Position numbers and translations under genes: made by a program
Source of the DNA: Planctomycetota bacterium
GTDB taxonomy: Bacteria; Planctomycetota; Planctomycetia; Pirellulales; Pirellulaceae
Reading direction: 5' to 3'
Assembly (NCBI GenBank): GCA_029259935.1
Contig: JAJDEH010000385.1
Location: 1-27,716 of the forward strand
Length of the DNA: 27,716 nucleotides
Notes under the pieces: model-generated
What the model was told of the DNA's origin: nothing
Databases searched by the model: none
What the model saw: only the letters and a program-made list of their open reading frames with translations
Part shown: in pieces, positions 9,901 to 17,288 of the stretch
How positions within the stretch are numbered: the stretch's first letter is position 1
How the letters are laid out: each line of letters opens with the position of its first letter

Positions 9901-12808
9901 AGTTGTTCCATCGCGATCCGCTGCCGGTCACCGTGGCCGCGCCCGTCGAACCGGGGTTGCAGCCGATGCACGCGATTCCGGGGCCGAGGCCGCCACCCAC
10001 ATTGCTGACCAAGCCTCCGGCCTGGACGTTCAACGTGCCGTCGCCGTCGTAGCCCACGAACAAAGCGGTTTGGTTATTCCACTCCGAGCCGCTGCCGGTC
10101 ACAGTGGCCACGCCCGTCGATCCGGCGAAGCTGCCGATGTAGCTGCCAAACAGGCTGGTTGTATGATTGACCCGCCCTCCGTCTTGAACGTCGAGAGTCC
10201 CGTGGCCGTACACGCCCACAACCAGGTCCGCCTCGTTTATCCACTGCGAATCGACGCCGTTTACCGTTGCCGTGCCGAGCGAACCGGAGTTGTAGCCGAG
10301 AAAGCCAATCCTATTGCCGACCTTGCCTCCGGCCAGGACGTTCAGCGTTCCGTCGCCATCGTAACCGACGTAAAGATCGTCCGAACCGATCCATTGCGAT
10401 CCAGTGCCGGTCACGGTAGCCGCGCCCGTCGACCCGGCGTTTCTGCCGATATACCCGAACGTATTGCCGACCCGGCCCCCGGCCTCGACGTTCAATGTCC
10501 CGTCGCCCGACTCGCCTACCGACAAAGTAGACAAGTTATTCCATTGCGAGCCAGTGCCGGTCACCGTAGCCAAACCCGTCGCGAGCGAGTTGTAGCCGAT
10601 GTAACCTGAAGCGGCGTTGACCCTTCCCTCAGTCTCGACATTCAGCGTTCCGTCTCCAGCATGCCCAACATAGACGTCGCCCGAGTTGTTCCACCGCGAT
10701 CCGCTGCCGGTCACTGTCGCCACGCCTGTCCTACCGGACGTAAGGCCGATCGCACCACTTCCGCTGTTGGTAATCGTGGAGCCGTGGCGAACAAACAAGA
10801 TTCCATCGGTGCCGCTATCGCTGACCGTCAGCGCGGTGCCCCCGCCGGATTCCAAATCGTCACCCACGTTCACATGGCCGCCGTTATCGAGATTCAGCGT
10901 GCCCGCGCCGCCATCGGTCGTATCGGTGCCGCCCACGAACAAGCCACCCGAGTTCGTCCACTGCGAGCCGCTTCCGGTCACCGTGGCCGCGCCCGACGAA
11001 CCGGAGACGCCACCGACAAAGCCAGTGGTATTGCTGACTCGCCCACCAGCGGCAACATTCAACTCCCCGGCGCCGTTGTAGCCCACAATCAAAGTGCTCG
11101 AATGATTCCACTGCGAGCCGCTGTCGGTCACCGTGGCCGCGCCGCTCGAACCGGAATCGAAGCCGATGATGCCACCCACATTGCTTACGGCACCGCCGGA
11201 TTGGACGTTCAGCGTGCCTTGGCCAGTGTGGCCCACAACCAAATCGCTCGAATGATTCCACTGCGAACCGCTGCCGGTCACCGTGGCCACGCCGACCGAA
11301 TCGGAATTGAAGCCGATGGTGCCGCCCACATTGCTGACAACGCCGCCGGCTTGGACGTTCAGCGTGCCGTCGCCAGTGTGGCCCACGTATAACTCGCTCG
11401 AATTGATCCATTGCGAGCCACTGCCGGTCACCGTGGCCACGCCGGTGCCGCCGGCAAGCGCGCCGAGATAACCAGTCGTATTGCTGACCCGGCCCCCGGC
11501 CTCGACATTTAGCCGCCCGCTGCCGTCGTAGCCGACAAACAGGTTGCTCGAGCTATTCCACTGCGAATCGACTCCGGTCACCGTTGCCGTGCCGACCGAA
11601 TCGGAGTTGTAGCCGATAAAGCCGGTCGTATTGCTAACCCGGCCCTCGGCCTCGACATCCAGGTGTCCGACGCCGCTGTAGCCCACGTACAAGGTGCTCG
11701 AATTATTCCACTCTGAGCCGCTGCCGGTCACGGTGGCCTCGCCCCACGCGCCGATGTTGTAGCCGACGTAGCCAACTCCGGCGTTCGTAATAATCGAGCC
11801 ATGACGAACGAACAAGTTTCCGTTGAAGAAGAAATCGCTGACCGTCAATGCCGTCCCGCCGCCGGTGTACAAATCGTTGCCGAGTTGCACCTGACCGCCG
11901 GCATTGAGATTCAACGTGCCCACGCCGCCATCGGTCAAGGTGCCACCCAGGAACAGGCTCTGCGCATTATTCCACTGCGAACCGACGCCGGTGACCGTGA
12001 CCGCGCCCGTCGAGCCGCCGATTTCACCAATGAGGCCATAGTCACTCGACACCTTCCCACCGGCGTCGACCATCAGTGTGCCGTTACCAGAATAGCCCAC
12101 CTGCAAATTGCCCGAGTTATTCCAGCGCGAGCCGACGCCGGTCACCGTGGCCGCGCCCGTCGACCCGGAGGTTCTTCCGATCGAGCCAGTTGTGTTGCCA
12201 AAGACCGCACCCGATTGAACGTTCAGGTTGCCTGAAACATCGAACCCGGTCGAACCGTCGACTGAGAGCCTTGCCCCCTGGGCGTGAGAACCGTCGAGTG
12301 TCAGCGTTGCCCCGCCGGTGATCTGCCCGCCGCCGAAGCTATGCAACTGCATGCCTCGATTCGTCAGCGTCGTACCGCCGCCCGAAATGGCGAAGTCTGA
12401 AAAGGAGCCCGATCCTCCGGACCCATTGACTGCGACCTGCAATTGGCTCGAAAGATCTTGGTTCAGGAACGTCACGTCGCCGCTTAAAAGCTGCATGAAT
12501 CCGACGCCTGGTGCGGCGCTGACGGATGTGGCGTCCCACCAAACCTCGTATGCGGCGGCCTGATTAAACCGAGCGGAGTCGGTCGTGCCAGGGATCGATC
12601 CGCCTTGCCAGTTGAAGCCCAAGTCGTACCACGGCGCCGGCATCCCCGGCTCGTTCGTGTTGTTCCAGTCGATCTGGGCCTGGGCTACATTCGACGTGAG
12701 GAAAGCCAGCAGCGCGATGGTCGCGATTGCGAACGACGAGAAGGAAAACAGACTTAAAGCGATCGAGTCGCGCGAGAAAGATGCCGGCAGACGCGGCGAG
12801 CGTGCCAT
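6998..12808 (-). CDS. Giant repetitive PEP-CTERM surface protein with dockerin
   Basis: A 1936-residue exported protein. I choose ATG at 12808 rather than TTG at 12844 because AAGGA lies eight bases before it and a normal signal peptide follows (hydrophobic core, then NVAQAQ). After a unique N-terminal region of about 190 residues come 25 repeats of about 40 residues built on ATVTGSGSQWNNS, LxVGxxGxGTLNVQ and AGGxVSNxxGxIG, an autotransporter-type beta-helix repeat. Five longer modules (DGGVGTLN, ALTVSDSG, LFVRHGSTITN) are interspersed. The C-terminal region has a dockerin-like pair (DIDLDGDVDRRDAALF, DFDGDGATTFADLALL), then VPEPST, a hydrophobic helix and an RRS tail. I expect a long solenoid exported and sorted by exosortase. 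It converges on the propeller gene. Role unknown; adhesin or surface scaffold are guesses. Confidence 0.9.
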   Translation of the reverse strand: MARSPRLPASFSRDSIALSLFSFSSFAIATIALLAFLTSNVAQAQIDWNNTNEPGMPAPWYDLGFNWQGGSIPGTTDSARFNQAAAYEVWWDATSVSAAPGVGFMQLLSGDVTFLNQDLSSQLQVAVNGSGGSGSFSDFAISGGGTTLTNRGMQLHSFGGGQITGGATLTLDGSHAQGARLSVDGSTGFDVSGNLNVQSGAVFGNTTGSIGRTSGSTGAATVTGVGSRWNNSGNLQVGYSGNGTLMVDAGGKVSSDYGLIGEIGGSTGAVTVTGVGSQWNNAQSLFLGGTLTDGGVGTLNLNAGGQVQLGNDLYTGGGTALTVSDFFFNGNLFVRHGSIITNAGVGYVGYNIGAWGEATVTGSGSEWNNSSTLYVGYSGVGHLDVEAEGRVSNTTGFIGYNSDSVGTATVTGVDSQWNSSSNLFVGYDGSGRLNVEAGGRVSNTTGYLGALAGGTGVATVTGSGSQWINSSELYVGHTGDGTLNVQAGGVVSNVGGTIGFNSDSVGVATVTGSGSQWNHSSDLVVGHTGQGTLNVQSGGAVSNVGGIIGFDSGSSGAATVTDSGSQWNHSSTLIVGYNGAGELNVAAGGRVSNTTGFVGGVSGSSGAATVTGSGSQWTNSGGLFVGGTDTTDGGAGTLNLDNGGHVNVGDDLESGGGTALTVSDSGTDGILFVRHGSTITNSGSGAIGLTSGRTGVATVTGSGSRWNNSGDVYVGHAGDGTLNVETEGRVNAASGYIGYNSLATGLATVTGTGSQWNNLSTLSVGESGDGTLNVEAGGRVGNTFGYIGRNAGSTGAATVTGTGSQWIGSDDLYVGYDGDGTLNVLAGGKVGNRIGFLGYNSGSLGTATVNGVDSQWINEADLVVGVYGHGTLDVQDGGRVNHTTSLFGSYIGSFAGSTGVATVTGSGSEWNNQTALFVGYDGDGTLNVQAGGLVSNVGGGLGPGIACIGCNPGSTGAATVTGSGSRWNNSGGLFLGGSTQVDGGVGTLNVDNGGRMQVGNDLYTGLNALTVSDSDANGKLFVRHGSTLTNAGFGYIGYNAGMTGVATVTGSESEWNNSGHLFVGHDGNGTLNVQAGGLVSNAVGFVGLSSGSTGVATVTGSGSRWNSSGGLYLGGEVFDGGVGMLNVTSGGLVNVGNDWYTGSGPVLTVSDSGANGNLVVRHGSTIAAGGGIIGYFTGSTGVATVTGSGSEWKSVGYLYVGFVDGDGTLNIQDGGLVSDLVGEIGYGAGSTGFVTVTGSGSRWNNLFELSVGCSGGGTLNIEAGGLVSDVSGHIGRDPGSIGLATVSGSGSQWNNTEELRVGTSGNGTLNVQAGGQVGNTHGHLGFKPGSIGLATVSGSGSQWTNSGELRVGNSGNGTLNVQAEGRVSNTHGLLGFEPGAMGLATVTGNGSEWNSSANLQVGLSGSGTLNVQAGGQVKSNTDGNPFGSSTIGANSGSMGTATVTGDGSQWMSSNMLNVGLQGNGTLNVEAGGLVSNRVGYIGRFSTATGAGTVTGSGSKWNNSAGLYLGGSDTTDGGVGTLNVENLGQANVGDDPFVGADNALTISDTGSNGKMFVRHGSTVTNTGFGILGFSSGKTGVVTVTGSGSQWNSFQLFVGLSGNGTLNVQDGGMVSSAVGFVGRQSGSTSVATVTGSGSQWDNSQSLSIGGGQTDAGGTGTLNIANGGLVSVGGTTKIWSSGSVSLNTGGTLNTQTLDLTLGSFEMLGGGVLHAEIVLGGLTNLSGVLAPGQSAGTTTINGDYVQGSAATLQIEIGGATPGSFDQVVINGVAYLAGTLDIATIDGFSPSLPGQLFTIATIGDREISSEFHTVVGVPSTALPGLFWTTTYTPTSVILTTSAIAGDIDLDGDVDRRDAALFSLHFGKQAGSLWNTGDFDGDGATTFADLALLQTHMGQSLAPSSSAAAVPEPSTCMLMACGLVTMIVAFARSPLRRSTARG

Positions 12809-12816
12809 TTGCTTGA

Positions 12817-12821
12817 TCCTT
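12817..12821 (-). promoter_or_regulatory. Ribosome binding site deciding the start of the giant protein
   Basis: AAGGA on the minus strand, eight bases before the ATG at 12808. It supports that start over the upstream in-frame TTG at 12844, whose extra 12 residues add nothing to the signal peptide. Confidence 0.55.
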
Positions 12822-13023
12822 GTAGTTAACTTGCGGGCATTCAAATTAACTCAAGGTGATGCAAGCCAGCACGCGAGTGCGCCACACCGAAGTTGACTTA
12901 AATGTCAAATCTCATCGAATCCATCTCATTTTCCGAACGGCTCTTTCGGACCGTTCCACATGCCCAATAATGGAAAACAAGCACACGAGCCCACGCTAAT
13001 TATGATCCGTGCGAATCGAGGAA

Positions 13024-13248
13024 TCAAGCCTCCGATTTGCATTTCGATAGAATTCCATCCAATGATTGCGAGGGGCTGAATTCTACCGCGGACCGCTGCT
13101 CGCCGTGTGCATTGAACTGGTCGGTCCATACCTTAATCGACGTCACGGCCACGCCCAATCGTCGCGCGGCGTCGGCTTGTGTGTCGGCGCGCTCGACCAA
13201 TAACCGAGTCGCGTCCAACCTAAATCCCATTTCGTAGCGATTCGCCAT
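13024..13248 (-). pseudogene. IS3-type OrfA helix-turn-helix remnant
   Basis: A 75-residue frame starting at ATG 13248 (MANRYEMGFRL). Its first 50 residues fit the N-terminal helix-turn-helix of IS3-family OrfA transposases: a basic FRLDATRLLVE helix, then TQADAARRLGV and SIKVWTDQF, comparable with the usual QAEAARRLGVSRSTLxRW. After about HGEQ the similarity stops and the frame ends quickly, without the leucine zipper or the OrfB partner, so it is a decayed fragment. It lies between the giant PEP-CTERM gene and an integrase relic, one of several broken mobile-element pieces. A short stand-alone DNA-binding protein is possible but less likely. Confidence 0.5.
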
Positions 13249-13351
13249 GCTGGAAACTTGATTTCCAGCGGCCAATCTTGCGCATCGCCGCGTTCGCCAT
13301 CTGTACGCAACCTAATCACTCGCCAGCGTCCGATACACTATCGCCATCAAT

Positions 13352-13483
13352 TCATTCACCGGTTGCCATCCCACGCAATCTCCCCACCGCCTCCACCAAA
13401 TCGCCCATCCCCAGGTGCGTATACCGATCCATCGTCAGCGTGATCGTCGAATGCCGGGCCAGTGCCTGGGCGACTTTGGGCGG
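13352..13483 (-). pseudogene. C-terminal relic of a tyrosine recombinase
   Basis: The last 44 codons of an integrase, from PPKVAQALARHS to the stop at 13352, including the catalytic histidine (ARHS) and tyrosine (DRYTH). It matches the C-terminus of the intact integrase at 15867-17096. By eye about 10 of 104 bases differ, so it is a diverged second copy rather than a recent duplicate. Upstream the frame continues into unrelated arginine-rich sequence, so everything before the last catalytic block is lost. It points the same way as the intact gene, with the serine hydrolase between them. Confidence 0.82.
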
Positions 13484-13627
13484 GCGAAGGCAAGTTCCTG
13501 TCACCGGGCGGGGCGAAGTAGCGCGGGGCCGAATTCGGAGATTTCGCAGAATTGCGGAATTAGCGCGGCGTCGCGTGGGCAGGAATGCAATCTCCCTTTG
13601 GATGTCATCCGACTGATCCCTCAAACT

Positions 13628-15355
13628 TCATCTGACTTTCGTGAAGGCGACACCTTTCACCCGCCAGAGCGCAACCGACAATCCTGTGATCTGGTCTTTC
13701 TCGTCTCTGATGAACCGGAGTATTCGATTGTCGTGGTTCTGGCGAATTCCCGCCACGAATTCATCTTTCACCGTGGGATCGAGTGGTTCCCATCCGCGGT
13801 TGTTGACGCGTAAGTAGAGCTTCCCGTCGGAAACCTTGAGACAATACGAGGCCGTCAGTTCGTCGCTTCGATACTCGCCCGCATACTCGTTCAATTGCTG
13901 CTGAGTGGGTTCGACCGGCTCAACGCGATCAGTTTTTAGTGTCCCGCCAACCCAATAGCTGGTCATCAAATACGGCGACTTGGGTGACGCTCGCGTGAAT
14001 TCAAAACGGGCGCTTTCGTGGTAAACGCCGCCTTTTGGCTGAAAGCGGCACCGTCCCAGCGGGATCAGCGGATGGATATTGTTTAGGTGGTCACTCACGA
14101 AGAGTTTGCCATCTTGCAACACGACTTTCCAAATCCGCCCGTCCGCCCGCAGGCGAAAGGCGCCGACCTTGTCTCGGATTTCGCTTTCGTCGAGTTTAGC
14201 TACGTTATCGTGGGCTCGTTTCGCGGCGTCCTTGTCTTTGCTGGGCGGTTCGGGACCGAGGTTGTCCGCGAGGTACAAGTCGGCAATTCGTGAGTTGATC
14301 TCCCACGGTGTGATAGTGGAATTGTTGCAGAGGCAGACAACGGTGAAGTGCTGCTCGGGAAACCGCGTGACGGCGGCGACGTAGCCTGGCATACCGCCAG
14401 TGAACTGGATTCGTTTCAAGCCGCGGTAGCTGCCCGTTGGTTGAGCATCCAGAACGTTGCGGTTGCCCAAGATCGTCCCTTTGCTCAGAAACTCTTTCAT
14501 GTACGTGCCTGACGGAAGGCGGTTGTCTTCAAAGTTCGCGTTCCAGCGACAAAGATCTTCGACGGACGTGTACAGCCCGCGCCCACCTGGCGCGTTCGAA
14601 GCTTGCATCCATTGCATCCAGTGGCCGTTAGGATGTCGGTAGTAGCCGACGGCGCGGTGCCTTACGATTCGTGCGGGATCGTCCATAATAAACGTGCTGG
14701 ACATCCCCAGCGGCTTAAAGAGATTCTCCCTGGCAAAGTCAGCGAGTGATTGCCCCGTCACGCGCTTGACGATGATGCCCAACAAAAAGTAGTCGCCGGT
14801 GCCATAACGAAATTGCGAGCCAGGCTCAAACGGCAATGATTTCTGGCCGGCGAGCAGTGTCAACAAGGCGTCTTCCGAATAAGGGGACTCGATCGGTTCG
14901 GCAGGCCATCCCGCAAGCTGCGTGATATGCCACTGTGCCCAAATTCCGCTACGGCAACGGATCAGATGGCGGATGCGAATCGGTGGATCAAACTCATGCA
15001 TTTCCGGCACGTGACGGCGAATGTCGTCATTCGGCGAGACTTTGCCCCGGTCCAGCAAAACTGCCATGCACGCACAAGTGAATGATTTGGCGAGCGAGCC
15101 GATTTCGAACACGGTACGCGGTGTGTTGAGGACTTCATGGTCAAGATTAGCTGAGCCGAATCCTTTGCTGTAGATGAGCTCACCCTTACTAACGATGCCG
15201 ACAGCACAGCCAGGCGAATCGGACCGATTGTACTTTGCCAGCAAAGCATCGACTTTCGCCGAAAGGGCTTCGTCACCGCGAACCTCACCGACCCCGATCA
15301 ATGCCAACGACGCGAGAACTGACAGCGCCGCTGTAGCCATGGACGAAAACCGCAT
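13628..15355 (-). CDS. Serine hydrolase, class C beta-lactamase-like, exported
   Basis: A 575-residue protein with a strong ribosome binding site (GGAGGT, five bases before the ATG) and a signal peptide ending near VRGDE. Residues about 30-375 form a beta-lactamase/transpeptidase-like domain of the class C, PBP4*/esterase group. The nucleophile motif SLAK is at 87-90. The second motif, usually YSN, reads YGT at 184, and the third, usually HxGG, reads FTGG at 318. The HLLTHTSGL helix common in the family is HLIRCRSGI here. The C-terminal 180 residues contain two lipocalin-like segments (VGAFRLRADG, YAGEYRSDEL). The family includes esterases, D-aminopeptidases and peptidoglycan-acting enzymes; the substrate is unknown, and the altered second and third motifs leave activity open. 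It lies between an intact integrase and an integrase relic, so it may be cargo. Confidence 0.85.
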   Translation of the reverse strand: MRFSSMATAALSVLASLALIGVGEVRGDEALSAKVDALLAKYNRSDSPGCAVGIVSKGELIYSKGFGSANLDHEVLNTPRTVFEIGSLAKSFTCACMAVLLDRGKVSPNDDIRRHVPEMHEFDPPIRIRHLIRCRSGIWAQWHITQLAGWPAEPIESPYSEDALLTLLAGQKSLPFEPGSQFRYGTGDYFLLGIIVKRVTGQSLADFARENLFKPLGMSSTFIMDDPARIVRHRAVGYYRHPNGHWMQWMQASNAPGGRGLYTSVEDLCRWNANFEDNRLPSGTYMKEFLSKGTILGNRNVLDAQPTGSYRGLKRIQFTGGMPGYVAAVTRFPEQHFTVVCLCNNSTITPWEINSRIADLYLADNLGPEPPSKDKDAAKRAHDNVAKLDESEIRDKVGAFRLRADGRIWKVVLQDGKLFVSDHLNNIHPLIPLGRCRFQPKGGVYHESARFEFTRASPKSPYLMTSYWVGGTLKTDRVEPVEPTQQQLNEYAGEYRSDELTASYCLKVSDGKLYLRVNNRGWEPLDPTVKDEFVAGIRQNHDNRILRFIRDEKDQITGLSVALWRVKGVAFTKVR

Positions 15356-15360
15356 AGTTC

Positions 15361-15366
15361 ACCTCC
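15361..15366 (-). promoter_or_regulatory. Strong Shine-Dalgarno of the serine hydrolase
   Basis: GGAGGT on the minus strand, five bases from the ATG at 15355. It is the strongest such site in the window and fixes the start of the hydrolase. Confidence 0.7.
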
Positions 15367-15373
15367 GATTTGC

Positions 15374-15866
15374 TGCAACAAATTCAACATCTCAAGCAAG
15401 CGAAACAGATCCGCGCGTCCATTGTCCGCCGCACCGCGCCACATTGTCCGGCAACTTTGTCGCATTTGGTCATACGCCTATCCTACTCCAGTTCTCTTCG
15501 CCGCTGAAGTTTGCACGCTATCAAGAATTATAGCGATCAAATCGACCGACTGCAGTTCGCGGAATACTCAGCTGAACGAAGTTGGACGACCCTCTGTTCC
15601 GAGCGGCCCTTCCAAGATGACGGCGGTGACGAAGACCTCCGCAGCTGTGGAACCGACATGGTGACGCCACCAGCGTACTGGCCGTCGGAGCCCAATCAAG
15701 AAGTACGTAAGGTGGGCGTGTCATTTGCGCGATGCCCACAGGCCTCAACCTGGACCGGGCCGAAACACCGACTCCACTTCCGACCAACGTTGATTGCGCG
15801 CCGATACCATTCCATCCTTGATCCAACTTGGAGGCTCGCCAAGACAGCAATTCGGTTACGGCAGAC
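15374..15866. other. Stretch without recognised genes
   Basis: About 490 bases between the serine hydrolase start and the integrase stop. Only short overlapping frames with no recognisable motifs are present, and no GGCACC pair or tRNA-like core. It presumably contains the hydrolase promoter, which I cannot define. Confidence 0.5.
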
Positions 15867-17096
15867 TTACTGGTTTCCTTCTTTCCATCCCTTCAACCTC
15901 CCCACCGCCTCCACGAAATCGCCCATTTCCAAGTGCGTGTAACGATCCATCGTCAACGTGATCGTCGAATGCCGGGCCAGCGCCTGGGCGACCTTCGGCG
16001 GCACGTTGGCCATCACCAACTGCGTGATGAACCCGTGGCGGAGCGAATGAAAGTCGACGACTTGGCCGGCGGCGTCGACGTCGCGGAGGAAATCGTTCTG
16101 CTCTCGGCGCTTCCGCTCTGCGGGCTTCTCGGCATTCTTCAACCACGCCGCCCGCGCCGTCGCCAAATCGCGTTGCAGTATCTCGCCGGCCTTGCGGTAC
16201 CACTTGCCGGGCCACAGACGCTCGTCGCCGCCGCGGCGTTCCTTTTCGCGTTTCGCCAAATACGTCCGTAGCCGCCGGCACAAATCTTCCGCCAGCGGCA
16301 ACACGTCCTTGCGGCGGTGTTTGGAATAGCAGGCGTCGACGGTCACCGTCGGCGGATTGGCGTCCAAGGCGAATGACCGCAGTGTCAAACTGGCGATTTC
16401 CTGCGCCCGCAGGCCCGTGAACGCGGCAAGGCGGTAGACGATCGCCCGGTCGGCGCCCCGCATCCGGCCGAGCCGGCCCTTGCTCTTCTCCGCGGCAGCG
16501 ATCAGCAGTTCCAATTCCTCCGACGTCAGCACGCGCCGCTTTCGCCGCACGTCGGTCTCGGTGTTGAGCCGCTGCAGGTGGGCCAGCGGGTTGTGACCAA
16601 ACCGCCGCTCGCGGACCAGCCAGTTGCAGAACGCCTTCGCGGCGACCAGGTAGTCGTTGCTCGTCGCCTTGCCGAAGGCGTTCGCATCTCGCTGGTGCCG
16701 CAGCCAGTTGGCCACGCCCGACGGCGTGATCTGGCTGATCGTCTTGAACTTGCATCCAGCCAACAACGCTTTCAACCGACCGATCACCAGATCAATATAC
16801 CGCGGCGCGTTCGCCTTTGCCTTCAAGTGCTTCTCGTAGTCGGCGACGTGCTGGGCGATCGCCTTCTTGCGGTGCTCGTCGGTCGCCTCGATTAGGCCGA
16901 CTTTCTGGCGCTCGACGCGACGGACATATTCGTTGAGCATCGCCTGCGCCGCGGCGCGGTCGACGGCCAGGGGCACGCGCTTTTCGCGGTCGTCGACGTC
17001 GCGGAACCGGCCCCACCATTTCCTGCTTTTGCCTTTCACGCGCTCGCCCGTCGCCGGGTCACGAACGAACACGGGCTTTTTGTAGATGCTCGCCAT
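15867..17096 (-). CDS. Tyrosine recombinase (phage-type integrase), intact
   Basis: A 409-residue site-specific recombinase. I take ATG at 17096 (MASIYKK), with a purine-rich GAGAGAGA just upstream; the open frame extends 64 codons further but those residues look non-coding. Residues 1-60 are a basic arm-binding-like domain, about 75-180 a core-binding SAM-like domain, and 190-400 the catalytic domain. All catalytic residues are visible: R230 (FTGLRAQEI), K259 (YSKHRRK), H350 and R353 (HSLRH), H376 (ARHS) and nucleophile Y386 (DRYTH). It should cut and join at an att core, and the tRNA-Ser-derived repeats are plausible targets. It follows an excisionase-like fragment on the same strand, an xis-int order common in integrative elements. 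A diverged relic of its C-terminus lies at 13352. Confidence 0.92.
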   Translation of the reverse strand: MASIYKKPVFVRDPATGERVKGKSRKWWGRFRDVDDREKRVPLAVDRAAAQAMLNEYVRRVERQKVGLIEATDEHRKKAIAQHVADYEKHLKAKANAPRYIDLVIGRLKALLAGCKFKTISQITPSGVANWLRHQRDANAFGKATSNDYLVAAKAFCNWLVRERRFGHNPLAHLQRLNTETDVRRKRRVLTSEELELLIAAAEKSKGRLGRMRGADRAIVYRLAAFTGLRAQEIASLTLRSFALDANPPTVTVDACYSKHRRKDVLPLAEDLCRRLRTYLAKREKERRGGDERLWPGKWYRKAGEILQRDLATARAAWLKNAEKPAERKRREQNDFLRDVDAAGQVVDFHSLRHGFITQLVMANVPPKVAQALARHSTITLTMDRYTHLEMGDFVEAVGRLKGWKEGNQ

Positions 17097-17188
17097 GTGA
17101 ATCTCTCTCTCGCTAGTGGTCGCGTCCGGAACCGCCCGGACGCGTGTGACACACTGAGCGGTGACGGGCCAAAGATGGCAAGCTGCGA

Positions 17189-17288
17189 TTACGCCCGCGC
17201 CGCGTCCCACTCGCGCTGTTTGGGGCAGCCGGCGGCGATCCAGGCATTCAGTTCGTCGCGCCGCCAGCGGCACGGGAAATCCCAGCAT
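17189..17288 (-). pseudogene. C-terminal fragment of an excisionase-like DNA-binding protein
   Basis: In a minus-strand frame ending with TAA at 17189-17191, the last 32 residues read WDFPCRWRRDELNAWIAAGC and then PKQREWDAARA. This matches the wing and C-terminal part of the small MerR/AlpA-type helix-turn-helix proteins that commonly sit directly before planctomycete and proteobacterial integrases and act as excisionase or regulator (RWRxxELxAWIAAGCP). The N-terminal recognition helices are absent; the frame runs into the PEP-CTERM fragment on the other strand, so the gene is truncated near 17288-17330. It lies 92 bases before the integrase ATG. I infer an ancient xis-int pair whose xis was cut by recombination. 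Confidence 0.55.

Noticed and set aside
7943..11471. Several long plus-strand frames, for example 9737-10609 and 10661-11392
   Set aside because: They lie antisense to the repetitive protein and inherit their own periodicity from it; the sense frame has a signal peptide, dockerin and PEP-CTERM signal.
8380..11720. CRISPR-like periodic repeats
   Set aside because: The period is about 120-130 bases in multiples of three, and both 'repeat' and 'spacer' vary like coding sequence, so this is a protein repeat array.
15511..15942. A 143-residue plus-strand frame
   Set aside because: It runs into the antisense of the integrase C-terminus, has no recognisable motif and no convincing ribosome binding site.
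15856..16755. A 299-residue minus-strand frame overlapping the integrase
   Set aside because: It is a shifted reading of the integrase gene, with arginine- and alanine-rich composition; the integrase frame has all catalytic residues.
17161..17286. N-terminal extension of the truncated PEP-CTERM frame
   Set aside because: These codons lie in the excisionase/integrase leader on the other strand, and the peptide is arginine- and alanine-rich without a signal sequence.
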